A stretch of 64,000 nucleotides of DNA from Pseudomonas brenneri (GCF_007858285.1 NZ_VFIL01000004.1:186001-250000); one strand, 5' to 3'; counted from the stretch's first letter, positions 24,772 through 33,777 are shown. The notes: generated by a model from the sequence alone, not told the origin. Numbers and translations: made by a program.

Positions 24772-26306
24772 AACACAAGACCCTGACCCAGGCCATGGCC
24801 TGGCTGCATACCTGGAGTGGGCTGGTGTTCGGCTGGCTGCTGTTTGCGATCTTCCTCACCGGCACCCTGGCGGTGTTCGACAAGGAAATCGACGGCTGGA
24901 TGCGCCCGGAAGTCCCCACCACCAGCCTGTCGCAAAGCGCTGCCGCGCAGCAGGCCCTCGGCTACCTGGCGCGCCAGCATCCCGAGGCGAAGACCTGGAA
25001 CATCGGCTTGCCTGGCGAGCGTTCCGACACCCTGACGGTATCGGCCGGCGAGCAACGCCGTGGCGGCGGCACCGCGCTCGACCCACACACCGGCGAGCCC
25101 CTGGGCGTGCGCGAAACTGCCGGTGGCGGGTTCTTCTTCCGCTTCCACTTCACCCTCAACCTGCCCCGTGACCTGGGGATCTGGACCGTCGGCCTGGCGG
25201 CCATGGCAATGCTGGTGGCGCTGATCAGCGGGATTGTGATTCACAAGAAGTTCTTCAAGGACTTCTTCACCTTCCGCCCCGCCAAGGGCCAACGCTCCTG
25301 GCTCGATGCGCACAATGCGACGGCGGTGCTGGTGCTGCCGTTTCACCTGATGATCACCTATACCGGGCTGGTGATTTTCTACCTGATCTACATGCCGGCG
25401 GCGGTGGATGCACTGTTTGATGGCGATCGCGACAACCTGGGCCGGGCCCTGCGCGGTGCGCCCGCCGAACAACAGGCGCGCGGCGAACGCCCCACACGTA
25501 GCGAAGCCGCCGAGTTGACGGCGCTGGAACCGCTGCTGCTCGCAGCGGAGCGAGCCATGGGGCCAGTGTCCAGTCTGTCGATCCACAACCCGGGCCGCAG
25601 CGACGCGCGTATCGAGGCGCGCCCGGTGCTGGGCAACCGCATCGAACTGACCAAGGGCCAGAGCATGCTGTTTGACGGGGTCAGCGGTGAGATTCTGCGC
25701 CAACCCGCCGTCAGCCGGCCGAGCCTGCTGACCCAAAAGGTCATGGCCGGCCTGCACTTCGCCCAGTTTGGCGGCTACTCGATGCGCTGGTTGTACTTTG
25801 TCTGCGGCCTGGCCAGTTGCGCGATGCTGGCGACCGGTGTGGTGCTGTTTACCGTCAAGCGCCGCCGTCGCCACGATGGCGAAGGGGCTGTCGGCGCCCT
25901 GCTCTACCACGTCGCCGAACGCCTGAACGTGGCGGTGGTGGCCGGTTTGATGGTGGCGTGCGTGGCCTTCCTGTGGGCCAACCGCTTGCTGCCGGTGGAA
26001 CTGGCCCAACGCGGTGGCTGGGAGGTGCGGGTGTTTTTCCTGGTGTGGTTGTTGAGCCTCGGCCACGCCATTGTCCGTCCGTGGCGCAGTGCCTGGCGTG
26101 AACAACTGGCACTGGCGGCTGCGCTGTGTATCGGCCTGCCGGCGCTGAACCTGCTGGGGGGCAGCAAGGGTGATTACTTCTACCTGGAATTGACCACCGT
26201 CGCCCTCGGCCTGATGCTGGCCTGGCCGTGCTGGAAGCTGTGCCAGGCGCCCAAGGAACGTGCCCCACGGCGCGTAGGCAAGCAACCTGTGGCAGAGGCC
26301 AACTGA
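24768..26306 (+). CDS. PepSY-associated membrane protein, probable ferric-siderophore reductase
   Basis: The 512-residue protein opens with MKHKTLTQAMAWLHTWSGLV, the first helix of the PepSY-TM family with its His-x-Trp-x-Gly motif, then a periplasmic PepSY portion (about 45-130), and further helices near 145-165, 185-210, 335-360 and three at the C-terminus. Conserved His residues in or near the helices (HTWSG, DAHNATAV with LPFHLM, GLHFAQF) could bind haem. PiuB/FoxB-like members act in siderophore iron release. It sits between DUF3649 and DUF3325 genes, the standard arrangement. Confidence 0.88.
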   Translation: MKHKTLTQAMAWLHTWSGLVFGWLLFAIFLTGTLAVFDKEIDGWMRPEVPTTSLSQSAAAQQALGYLARQHPEAKTWNIGLPGERSDTLTVSAGEQRRGGGTALDPHTGEPLGVRETAGGGFFFRFHFTLNLPRDLGIWTVGLAAMAMLVALISGIVIHKKFFKDFFTFRPAKGQRSWLDAHNATAVLVLPFHLMITYTGLVIFYLIYMPAAVDALFDGDRDNLGRALRGAPAEQQARGERPTRSEAAELTALEPLLLAAERAMGPVSSLSIHNPGRSDARIEARPVLGNRIELTKGQSMLFDGVSGEILRQPAVSRPSLLTQKVMAGLHFAQFGGYSMRWLYFVCGLASCAMLATGVVLFTVKRRRRHDGEGAVGALLYHVAERLNVAVVAGLMVACVAFLWANRLLPVELAQRGGWEVRVFFLVWLLSLGHAIVRPWRSAWREQLALAAALCIGLPALNLLGGSKGDYFYLELTTVALGLMLAWPCWKLCQAPKERAPRRVGKQPVAEAN

Positions 26307-26307
26307 G

Positions 26308-26577
26308 ATGGCATTGATAGCAGCGTTGTTGCTGGCCTGCGGTGGAATGCTGGGCTTATGCCTGGGCTTGGAACGGCATTACAAACAACTCTGGCAACGC
26401 CTGCCCTCGCCCATGCTGCGGCGTGGCTTGCGGGGGATGGGTTGGGTGCTGCTGGCGGCCAGCTTTGCCGTGAGTGTGCAGGTATGGGGCTGGGCCATGG
26501 GGCCGGTGGCGTGGTTTGGGTTGATTTCACTGGCGGGGCTGAGTGTGGCGTTTTTGCTGCCTTACAGCGCCCGCTGA
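26308..26577 (+). CDS. DUF3325 small membrane protein
   Basis: The 89-residue protein has three hydrophobic segments (about 3-20, 42-60, 63-84) and a conserved-looking LGLERHYKQLW segment, as in DUF3325 proteins that end PepSY iron operons. It starts one base after the PepSY stop. The function is unknown. Confidence 0.82.
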   Translation: MALIAALLLACGGMLGLCLGLERHYKQLWQRLPSPMLRRGLRGMGWVLLAASFAVSVQVWGWAMGPVAWFGLISLAGLSVAFLLPYSAR

Positions 26578-26715
26578 TTGCACGAGCTGGCTCGCCTGCG
26601 ATGCCATCGGTATCTACACAGCTCTGTTCTTCTTGGCGTTGTGTACCTATCCGTTTTTTGTGTAACGGCGGCTAAGATCAACAGCAAGAGCAAAAGCAAA
26701 GTGCGGAGCTACTTA

Positions 26716-26822
26716 CCTGTGGGAGCGGGCTTGCTCGCGAAAGCGTCAGTAAGAACGCCGCAGAGTGTCAGATACCCAACGTCATCGTTAACGACCATCG
26801 CGAGCAAGCCCGCTCCCACAGG
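26716..26822. repeat. REP pair nested in the composite element
   Basis: CCTGTGGGAGCGGGCTTGCT, continuing CGCGA, and its reverse complement are separated by about 55 bases. It is the same REP family as at 12494 and 47507. Confidence 0.9.
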
Positions 26823-26914
26823 GGTACGCGCACGATTCGACGATCAGGCCGGCTGTCAGGCCGCCTCGCTTTGTTTTTGATTTTGATCTTAGGCGCCCCG
26901 TTAAACCACGCTGG

Positions 26915-26970
26915 CCGTCATCCGACATTGATTTGGGGGCGCCCCCCCCCAAATCAATATCGGATGACGG
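26915..26970. repeat. Long palindrome with 25-bp arms
   Basis: The arms run from CCGTCATCCG to GATTTGGGGG and back, with one mismatch, around a short C-rich centre. As RNA or single-stranded DNA it would form a very stable hairpin. It is part of the composite element. Confidence 0.85.
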
Positions 26971-27185
26971 GCACACCGAGCCTAGGCGAGGTGCCGAGTG
27001 GTGGGGCAAGAGCGTTTTGCTTACTTTTGCGCTGTTCAAAAGTGAGCCGCTGTAAAAGCGGAACCATTAGCCGCCGTTACACAAAAAACGGATAGGTACA
27101 CAACGCCAAGAAGAAAAGAACTGTGTAGATACTCATGCCGCAATAGCGGCGGATCATTCAGCACATGTGTCGACTGACACTCCGC

Positions 27186-27210
27186 CATCGCGAGCAAGCC
27201 CGCTCCCACA
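27186..27210 (-). repeat. Single REP half
   Basis: ATCGCGAGCAAGCCCGCTCC followed by CACA is one REP unit without a partner, located 41 bases downstream of the GNAT gene's stop. Confidence 0.75.
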
Positions 27211-27250
27211 CAAGTCCTTCCTACAGGGAAAAATAACGCTTTGGGTCGGC

Positions 27251-27757
27251 TCAGTGAACGACAGCCCGGGTCACCAAAAAACTCAACAACTGCGGCTCGT
27301 CTTCCAGTTCAATCGCCTGCACCGGACGCGGCAGGTGGTCCAGCACGCTGCGCCAGAACGCCTGGGAGGCCTCGTCCTGGTCGTAGAAACGCACCAGCCA
27401 GTCAGCCTCGCCGCTGGTCAATACCTGAGTGGCCACGGCACGGCCAATGCCCTTGCGGCGATAGCGCTTGAGGATAAACAGGTCCGCCAACTCCAGGGCG
27501 TTGATTCCCGCCAGCTCGCTGCGTTCGATCAATAGAAAACCGGCGATATAACCGTCGACCAGCAACAGATTGGCGCTCCATTGCGGGTCTTGCCAGTAGC
27601 GCGACAGGTGTTCTTCGTGAATATAGAAACGGCCGTCCGCCTCGACGTCTTCCTGTTCCCAATCCGAGGATTCATAGGCATAGAACTGGTAGAGGTTGCG
27701 GATCAGCTCGGCCTGTTCAGGGCCGGTTTGGATCAGTTCAACGGTGGTGTCACTCAT
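27251..27757 (-). CDS. GNAT-family N-acetyltransferase
   Basis: The 168-residue protein has the GNAT fold with the acetyl-CoA loop LKRYRRKGIGRAVATQVL (about 98-115, pattern R-x-x-G-I-G) after a beta strand ALELADLFI. The substrate is unknown. The ATG at 27757 gives a normal N-terminus; longer in-frame starts are low in family character. It follows the SbnA-like gene by 59 bases in the same direction and may belong to that cluster, where it could acetylate the product or intermediate, or give self-protection. It may also be independent. Confidence 0.82.
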   Translation of the reverse strand: MSDTTVELIQTGPEQAELIRNLYQFYAYESSDWEQEDVEADGRFYIHEEHLSRYWQDPQWSANLLLVDGYIAGFLLIERSELAGINALELADLFILKRYRRKGIGRAVATQVLTSGEADWLVRFYDQDEASQAFWRSVLDHLPRPVQAIELEDEPQLLSFLVTRAVVH

Positions 27758-27816
27758 GGCAGGGCTCACGCGGGCGGGGCGCCACAGTAGCGAAGGGCGG
27801 CGCCCCAGGCAAGCCG

Positions 27817-28839
27817 CTACCCCCCGGCGACGGCCTGCTGCCTGGCCTGGGGCGCTGCGCTCAACCACTGCTCCAACTCACGATGGACCTGTGGCGCCAG
27901 CAGTTGCCGGTCAGCCATCCATTGGTCGTTGAATACCGTGTCCAGGTACTTTTCACCGCCATCGCACACCAGCGCCACGATCACGCTGTGGGCCGGCGCG
28001 TGCCGGGCCTCGCGCAGGGCCTGGTAGACCACGCCGCCAGCCGAGCCGCCCAGTAGCAAGCCGTAATGCCGGGCCAGGTAGCGTGCGGTTTCAAAGGCCT
28101 GGGCATCGCTGACGGTCAATCCTTTATCGATCAGCGCATAGTCGACCACGGCACCGATTTCCGCGCCTTCGGGGGTGCCGGTACCGGATTGGTGATACGG
28201 CGCACCGGGGCCGCCGAAGATCACCGACCCACAGGGTTCGACACCGATCACCTGCAGGCCGCGGGCATGGCGTTTCAAGGCGCGCGCAGTGCCGCACAGC
28301 GAGCCGCCGGTGCCCACGGCGCCCACCAGATAGTGGATTTCGTCCCCCAGCGCCGCGCGCAATTCCGCTGCCAGCGCCGTGTAGCCATTGGCATTCGCCG
28401 GGTTGTGGTGCTGGCGGGTCCAGTAGGCGCCCTGCTCGCTGGCGATACGTTCGGCGGTGGCATCCCGGTCGGCAGTAGCCAGCCCGCCACCGGGATCGCC
28501 AACCCGCACCAACTGCGCACCAAAGGCCTGCATGGCCCGCAGTTTGTCGGGGCTGGCGTGTTCGTCAACCACTGCGGTGAAGCTATAACCGCGCTCGGCG
28601 GCGAGCAACGCCAGGCCCAACCCGGTGTTGCCCGAGGTCGATTCGACAATCCGTCCACCCGGCTTAAGCTGCCCCGAGGCCTGTGCCTCATCGAGCATCT
28701 GCCGGGCCATGCGGATCTTGGCGGTGCCGGTGGGGTTGAATTGCTCCAGCTTGAGCAGCACGCAGCTGCCGTTTTCAGTGACGCATAATTTGAGCAGCGG
28801 CGTATCGCCGATCAGTTCGGACAGGCAAGTCTTGATCAT
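27817..28839 (-). CDS. Cysteine-synthase-fold PLP enzyme, SbnA-like
   Basis: The 340-residue fold-type II PLP enzyme has the PLP Lys41 in NPTGTAKIRMA, the phosphate and substrate loop STSGNTGLGL at about 68-77, and GTGGSLCG near 175. Cysteine synthases have this layout, but the Glu-Gln-Phe-Asn-Pro-Thr-Gly context and the nearby SbnB-type dehydrogenase point to SbnA, which joins O-phosphoserine and glutamate to make N-(2-amino-2-carboxyethyl)-glutamate for diaminopropionate. It lies downstream of the aminotransferase in an apparently iron-regulated operon. Alternative: a true cysteine or cystathionine synthase. Confidence 0.8.
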   Translation of the reverse strand: MIKTCLSELIGDTPLLKLCVTENGSCVLLKLEQFNPTGTAKIRMARQMLDEAQASGQLKPGGRIVESTSGNTGLGLALLAAERGYSFTAVVDEHASPDKLRAMQAFGAQLVRVGDPGGGLATADRDATAERIASEQGAYWTRQHHNPANANGYTALAAELRAALGDEIHYLVGAVGTGGSLCGTARALKRHARGLQVIGVEPCGSVIFGGPGAPYHQSGTGTPEGAEIGAVVDYALIDKGLTVSDAQAFETARYLARHYGLLLGGSAGGVVYQALREARHAPAHSVIVALVCDGGEKYLDTVFNDQWMADRQLLAPQVHRELEQWLSAAPQARQQAVAGG

Positions 28840-28876
28840 GACAACCTCTGGGCAGTATGAAAAACAGGCGCGGCGC

Positions 28877-29998
28877 TTAGCCGGCCAGGGCCGCGACGGC
28901 GCGTTGCAAGCTGGCGAGAAACGCCTGGTTTTGCTCGGCCAGGCCCAGGGACACGCGAATGAAACCGGTGTACCCCGGCTCGCGCCAGGCCTTGACGATG
29001 ATCCCGTCCTTGAGCAGTTCTTCGACCACTTCCAGGGCATTGCGGGCGGTATCGATAAACAGGAAATTGGCCTGGGACGGCGCCACGCGAAAACCCGCAG
29101 CCTGTAGCCCCTGGGTCAGGCGCTGGCGCTCGATCGTGATGAATTCGCGGCTGCGCACCACGTGCGCCTGGTCAAGCCAGGCGGCCTGGGCAGCCTCCTG
29201 GGCCGGTTGATTGACGTTGTACGGCGTACGCACCCGGTGCAGCGCGTCGATCAGGCTGGGGTGCGAGGCAATGCCATAGCCGATCCGCAGCCCCGCCAGC
29301 CCGTAGGCCTTGGAGAATGTGCGCAGGATGATCCACGGCCGCGTCTGCGCGCCCAGGATCGCCAGGGCGTCGGCGCCGTCCTCGACGAATTCGAAGTACG
29401 CCTCGTCGATCACCAGCAAGGTGTCGGGATGGGCGGCGGCAACCAGCTCAGTCAGTTCAACCGGCGATAGCGCTGTCCCTACCGGGTTGCAGGGCGTGCT
29501 CAGCATCAGCATCTTCGCCGGTGGCTGGAGGGCCGCAGCCCAGGCCGGCAAATTGAGGCTGAAGTCATCGTTGAGCGGCACCTTGTCCACCTGCGCCCCC
29601 ATCATCAACGGCAGGCTTTCATGCAGGCTGAAACAAGGCTGCTGGGTGACGACCCGATCCTGGGGATCGAGCAGTGCCAGGCACAGCAATTCGAGGATGT
29701 TTTCCGAACCGTTGCCGAGGATGATTCTGGCCGGATCGATATCCAACTGCCCACCGATCAGTTGCCGTAACGCCCGACCGCTGGGGTCGGGATAACGCTC
29801 CAACCCTGCCCCGCCCTGACGCGCAAGCATGGCAGCGGCGGCCGGCGACATGCCCAGGGGGTTTTCGCAGTTGGACAGCTTGGTCACCGTTGGCGTACCG
29901 AGCTTACGTGGATCGGCGCCCGGGTCGTACAGGGGCAAGCGTCGCACACTGGGCCGCACCAGCGCCTCGATGCGGTGGGCGGGGTTGTCTTGATGCAT
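28877..29998 (-). CDS. HisC-like aminotransferase
   Basis: The 373-residue fold-type I PLP enzyme shows SNCENPLGMSP, YPDPSGRALRQLI, the TPCNPVGT motif near 168-175, DEAYFEFVED near 198-207 and PLP Lys230 in RTFSKAYGLAGLRIGYG. This is the histidinol-phosphate aminotransferase type, which also includes enzymes recruited to antibiotic and siderophore pathways and the CobD-type decarboxylases. No other his gene is near, so a secondary role in this cluster is likelier than histidine synthesis. AAGGAGG stands before the ATG. Confidence 0.85.
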   Translation of the reverse strand: MHQDNPAHRIEALVRPSVRRLPLYDPGADPRKLGTPTVTKLSNCENPLGMSPAAAAMLARQGGAGLERYPDPSGRALRQLIGGQLDIDPARIILGNGSENILELLCLALLDPQDRVVTQQPCFSLHESLPLMMGAQVDKVPLNDDFSLNLPAWAAALQPPAKMLMLSTPCNPVGTALSPVELTELVAAAHPDTLLVIDEAYFEFVEDGADALAILGAQTRPWIILRTFSKAYGLAGLRIGYGIASHPSLIDALHRVRTPYNVNQPAQEAAQAAWLDQAHVVRSREFITIERQRLTQGLQAAGFRVAPSQANFLFIDTARNALEVVEELLKDGIIVKAWREPGYTGFIRVSLGLAEQNQAFLASLQRAVAALAG

Positions 29999-30012
29999 TG
30001 AACACCTCCTTG

Positions 30013-31404
30013 TTATGACAGTGCGATGGCGCCTGCGCGGTCCAGCGCCTTGAGTTGCCGTTCAAACGAGACGATCAGCAGCAGCGCCGTGGCCGCCAGG
30101 CCTATCGCCAGCCCGGCCCATACGCCAAAGATGCCGTAGGGACTGACGATGCCCAGCAACCAGGCGGCGGGCAGCCCCACCAGCCAGTAGCCGAACAGCG
30201 AAATACGCAACGGCCCCGCCGTATCGCCGATACCGCGCAAGATGCCGTTGCCGATGTTCTGGCTGGCATCAAAGATCTGCAGGACGATGGCGATCAGCAA
30301 ACCGGTAGCCATCAGGCTCACTGCATCCTGGTTGTTGGCGTGTTCGGTGCTGATAAACAGGCCGATCACCTGTTCGGGCAGCAGTGCATAGGGAATCGCA
30401 AACAGCAGCATGACCACCACTCCGAGCCCCAGCCCCAGGCGCCCCAGCTGCCGGGCGCGCTGATACTGCCCGGTGCCGCAGGCCTCGCTGATATGGATCG
30501 AGGCCGCGTGGGAGATCCCCGCCGAGAACATGAACACGATGTAGATGATCTGGTTGAGCACGGTCTGCGCCGCCAGCGCTTCCATGCCCAGGGTGCCGAT
30601 CAGCAGGGTCAGCACGCTGAAGAATCCGGCCTCGCTGGCATAGGTCCCGGCAATCGGCAGCCCGAGCTTCCACACGGCCTTGATCGCCGTCGGCGAAAAA
30701 CTCAGCTGTGCAAGCTTGAAGTAGCCGGCCAGGCGCCGGTGGGTCAGCACCACCACGAGGAACATCAGGAACGACAGCAGGAACACCACCGCGCTGGTGA
30801 TTGCCACCCCTGCCAGCCCATAGGCCGGCAGGCCCAGTTTGCCGAACACCAGCACGTAGTTCAGTGCCGCCGTAAGAACGATCGACACCAAGGTGATTGC
30901 CAGCAACGGGCCGGGGAACTTGAGGCCGACCGTGAAGTGGCGCAGCGCCTGGAACCACAGGCACGGCAACAGGCCTGGGGCAATAATCAACAGGAAGTCC
31001 ATGGCCCCCGCCACGACGCTGGCGTCCTGGCCCAGCCATGTCAGTGGTTGACGCAACGCCAACAACACGCCCATAAACACCAGGCCACTGACGGTGGCCC
31101 AGAACAGGCCCGCCACCAGCAGCGCACGCACTTGAGCTTCATCGCCCCTGGCGTTGGCTTGCGCCACCAGATTACTGACGCCCGTGACCAGCCCGGTGCC
31201 GGTGGTGCGCAACTGGTTGAACAGGGCGAGTGCCAGGCCACCGGCTGCCAGCTCCTTGGCGCCCAGGGTGCCAAGCACCACGATATCGATGGTGGTCAGG
31301 GCCACATACGCCAGGTTGGTCAGGATCAGCGGCAGTGCCAGTAGCAACAGTGCCCGGCTGTCAGCGCGCCAGGCGCCAGGTTGCGCGGTATTCAAGCCGA
31401 CCAT
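30013..31404 (-). CDS. MATE-family exporter
   Basis: The 463-residue protein has twelve hydrophobic segments in two halves, with the MATE start LLLLALPLILTNLAYVALTTID and the second-half motif KLGLPIAGTYASEAGFFSV. It should export a small polar or cationic molecule using a sodium or proton gradient. Its first 13 bases overlap the end of the SbnB-like gene and it is followed 14 bases later by the aminotransferase, so it is embedded in the biosynthetic operon and is the obvious exporter of its product. Confidence 0.9.
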   Translation of the reverse strand: MVGLNTAQPGAWRADSRALLLLALPLILTNLAYVALTTIDIVVLGTLGAKELAAGGLALALFNQLRTTGTGLVTGVSNLVAQANARGDEAQVRALLVAGLFWATVSGLVFMGVLLALRQPLTWLGQDASVVAGAMDFLLIIAPGLLPCLWFQALRHFTVGLKFPGPLLAITLVSIVLTAALNYVLVFGKLGLPAYGLAGVAITSAVVFLLSFLMFLVVVLTHRRLAGYFKLAQLSFSPTAIKAVWKLGLPIAGTYASEAGFFSVLTLLIGTLGMEALAAQTVLNQIIYIVFMFSAGISHAASIHISEACGTGQYQRARQLGRLGLGLGVVVMLLFAIPYALLPEQVIGLFISTEHANNQDAVSLMATGLLIAIVLQIFDASQNIGNGILRGIGDTAGPLRISLFGYWLVGLPAAWLLGIVSPYGIFGVWAGLAIGLAATALLLIVSFERQLKALDRAGAIALS

Positions 31405-32396
31405 AGCTGGACCCTCTGCCCACGGTTCTGCGCCAGCGCGCGATCGGCCATCAAGCGACCGAGGGCGACATCGGTCACCACCATGCCGCTGTTGTAGGCA
31501 AACACCACATCATCGCGATGGCGCCGTGCGGGTGCCAGGCCCAGGAGGATATCCGGCAGTTCGGCGTCCACCTCGGGCAGGCTGCCGTCAGCCGCCGCCA
31601 GGTCGGCGCTGGTGACCTGCATCTGCGCGATGTCGGTGGCGATGCGGTAGTCAGCGCCATGCAGCACGTCGGCATCGATGCCATAGCCGACCAGCACTGC
31701 CACGGCGCCCGGCTTGAGCCAGGCCCGCTGCACTTGCTGGCGCGCCGAAAGCCCGGCGACGCCGAGGATGATATCGGCCTCGCCAGCCGCCGCCTGCAGG
31801 TCGTCGACCACGATCACATCGCGCAACGGATAGTGTTTGTGCAGGTTGTCCCGCACTGCGCGCAGGCCCTCGGCGTAGTGCCCATAGACATACAATCGCT
31901 CCAGGTCCGGCATGGCCGCCAGCAGCATGGGCAGCGCCACCTGGCCCTGCACACCGGTGCCGACCACCAGGGCGCTGCGGGCATCCGGGCACGCGGCCCT
32001 GGCCATCAACGCCGAAGTAGCCGAGGTGCGCAGCGGCCCGAGCTTGACCACATCCATCAAGGCAATCGGACGGCCGGTGCGGTCATCACACAAGAAGATA
32101 AACGAGTGGAATTGATAGGCATCGCGGGTGCGCTGCGGATCATGTTCGTAGACCACCTTGAAACCCACGGTTTGGCTCGCGCCATCGCGGCCGACCATCG
32201 AGTAGCTGATTGAGCGCCGGTCTGCCGGTTCGACAATGGTCTTGAGCGGGTTCTGCGAGTCGCCGCTGCGCAAGGCCTTGTACGCCTGCTCGACCACCTG
32301 CAGCACTTCGCGGTAACTCACCCCCAGGTCTTCGAGCGCGGCTTGGGGCAGCACCCATAGATCAGCGGGGGCAGCGGGTTTGTTCGAACTGTTCAC
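31392..32396 (-). CDS. Ornithine-cyclodeaminase-family dehydrogenase, SbnB-like
   Basis: The 334-residue protein has the OCD/mu-crystallin layout: an N-terminal half with RSISYSMVGR and Lys80 (VGFKVVYEH), then a Rossmann domain with VVGTGVQG at 144-151. SbnB oxidatively splits the SbnA product into 2,3-diaminopropionate and 2-oxoglutarate. The pairing with an SbnA-like gene in the same operon supports that call over ornithine cyclodeaminase. The start is GTG at 32396 with AAGGAG seven bases before it. Confidence 0.82.
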   Translation of the reverse strand: MNSSNKPAAPADLWVLPQAALEDLGVSYREVLQVVEQAYKALRSGDSQNPLKTIVEPADRRSISYSMVGRDGASQTVGFKVVYEHDPQRTRDAYQFHSFIFLCDDRTGRPIALMDVVKLGPLRTSATSALMARAACPDARSALVVGTGVQGQVALPMLLAAMPDLERLYVYGHYAEGLRAVRDNLHKHYPLRDVIVVDDLQAAAGEADIILGVAGLSARQQVQRAWLKPGAVAVLVGYGIDADVLHGADYRIATDIAQMQVTSADLAAADGSLPEVDAELPDILLGLAPARRHRDDVVFAYNSGMVVTDVALGRLMADRALAQNRGQRVQLWSA

Positions 32397-32426
32397 TCAA
32401 GGCTCCTTGTGCAATGGTTTTAACGC

Positions 32427-33773
32427 TCACGCCAGGCTGTCCAGCTTCCAGCGCAGGTGTTGATTACGCAGTTCCACCACCACTTTGTGGGGCAATGGGG
32501 CTTCGTGAAATGGCGACTCGTTGGAGTCCATCTGATAGCCGGCAGTATTGAGGTAGATCAGCAAGTCGCCGGCCTGGATCGGGCAGTCGAAGGCGACTTT
32601 GCGCCAGGTCAGCATGTCCGACTCCAGGCAGGTGGCTCCGCCGATACAGGCGACAAAGGGCGACGGCGCCCGTGGCGTTGCCGGCAGCAGCAGTGGGTCA
32701 GGCAGGAACTCGCTGTTGAACCATTGTTCGGAGAGGCTGAAGCTGCTGCCCTGCACGGTGACCAGTGCATACCCGTCGCTGGCGCTGCGGTCCTTGACGC
32801 CCTGCACGCGGAACACACTGATGCCGGCCTGGTCGAGCAAGGCGCGGCCAGGTTCAATGATCAGGCGCACCCCGTGTTCGATGACCTTTTGCGCCAGGCT
32901 CAGGCCGGGGCTGACGGGCGTGGCGAGGATATCGTCGAGGGCCTCGGCCCCGGCGCGCAACGCACCATAGGGATAGAACCCGACAAACCCTTTTTCCCCG
33001 TGATAACCCTCGGCACAGTCCTCGGCCATAAAGGCCCGCCACTGCGCCGGGTCGACATAACGCACGGCAAAACCACCCCCCAGGTTGACCGTGCGGCAGT
33101 TGTCCAACTCACTGGCCTGGCACAGATCGATCAAGTGGCTGGCGACTTGCGCCCGCTGCTCGGTGTCATAACCGCCCAGGTGAAAGGAAAAGCCTTGCAA
33201 GTCCAGGTTCGCCACATGCTGGCGGCAGAACACCAGGGCCTGGTCGCACTCCCGGGCATTCAAGCCGAAGCGGCTGTGGGGCTGGCTGCTGGGGCAATAA
33301 CGCAACAGCAGGTGCGCCCGTTGTCGCATCGATTGCGCCAACTGCTGGATACGCATCAGTTCCTCCAGCGAATCCACCGCCAGCAAGCACTGGTGGCTCA
33401 AGCCCAACCCCAGCAACTGATCACTCTTGCGCGGGCCGGACACGCCGATATCACCGCCGGCAACCCCGCCCGCCAAGGCCTTTTGCAGCTCACCGACGCT
33501 GGCCACATCCACGCCAATCGCACACTGCGCGCAGGCCTGGATAAAGCAGTTGGCCTTGTTGGCCTTCTTGGCAAATAACAGGCTGCCGCGCACCTGGGCG
33601 TCGGTGAAGCTGTGCTGGAAGGCTTCGACATTGGCGTGAAAGATCTGCGGGCACAGCAGATGCAATGGCGAGCCAAGGCCGTCGACCAGTTCGGTCAATC
33701 GGGTGCGGTGCTGATCGAGCAGCCGCTCGACCCACAGGTGGCGCAGGCCGGGCAATGAGCTGGAATGGGTCAT
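32427..33773 (-). CDS. Alanine-racemase-fold PLP decarboxylase, SbnH/DapDC-like
   Basis: The 448-residue protein is a fold-type III decarboxylase. Visible are PLP Lys70 in LLFAKKANKAN, FHLGG at 197-201, the phosphate-binding GGGF at 232-235, EPGRALLDQ at 307-315 and the catalytic Cys382 in GGATCLESD. Relatives decarboxylate diaminopimelate, ornithine/arginine, or in staphyloferrin B assembly citryl-diaminopropionate (SbnH). The ATG at 33773 follows the receptor stop by four bases. In this cluster it probably decarboxylates a diaminopropionate-derived intermediate, but its substrate cannot be read from sequence. Confidence 0.83.
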   Translation of the reverse strand: MTHSSSLPGLRHLWVERLLDQHRTRLTELVDGLGSPLHLLCPQIFHANVEAFQHSFTDAQVRGSLLFAKKANKANCFIQACAQCAIGVDVASVGELQKALAGGVAGGDIGVSGPRKSDQLLGLGLSHQCLLAVDSLEELMRIQQLAQSMRQRAHLLLRYCPSSQPHSRFGLNARECDQALVFCRQHVANLDLQGFSFHLGGYDTEQRAQVASHLIDLCQASELDNCRTVNLGGGFAVRYVDPAQWRAFMAEDCAEGYHGEKGFVGFYPYGALRAGAEALDDILATPVSPGLSLAQKVIEHGVRLIIEPGRALLDQAGISVFRVQGVKDRSASDGYALVTVQGSSFSLSEQWFNSEFLPDPLLLPATPRAPSPFVACIGGATCLESDMLTWRKVAFDCPIQAGDLLIYLNTAGYQMDSNESPFHEAPLPHKVVVELRNQHLRWKLDSLA

Positions 33774-33777
33774 CGGT

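Larger units (their letters stand above)
26611..27131. repeat. Composite palindromic element with 65-bp terminal inverted repeats
   Basis: The left end (26611-26675) and right end (27067-27131) are reverse complements over 65 bases with two mismatches. Inside lie a REP pair, a 25-bp-arm palindrome, and the modules CCGAGCCTAGGCGAGG and GAGTGGTGGGGCAAGAG that recur inverted in the copy at 4579-4967. I find no transposase or credible coding sequence, so it looks like a non-autonomous element. It fills most of the 26578-27250 gap. Confidence 0.8.

Noticed and set aside
26788..27095. Short peptides from the repeat element, for example ones containing KVSKTLLPHHSAPRLGS
   Set aside because: Similar peptides would arise from every copy of this repeat; the sequence is explained by palindromic repeat modules and has no ribosome site.
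26611..27131. Possible CRISPR or integron array because of repeated palindromes
   Set aside because: No regular repeat-spacer periodicity, no cas or integrase genes; the repeats are inverted pairs.
28877..29998. The HisC-like gene as part of a histidine operon
   Set aside because: No other his gene is near, and it lies inside the receptor-exporter operon.
27817..33773. A complete staphyloferrin B locus
   Set aside because: The NIS synthetases (SbnC, E, F types) and citrate synthase-like SbnG are absent, so only the diaminopropionate-type chemistry can be claimed.
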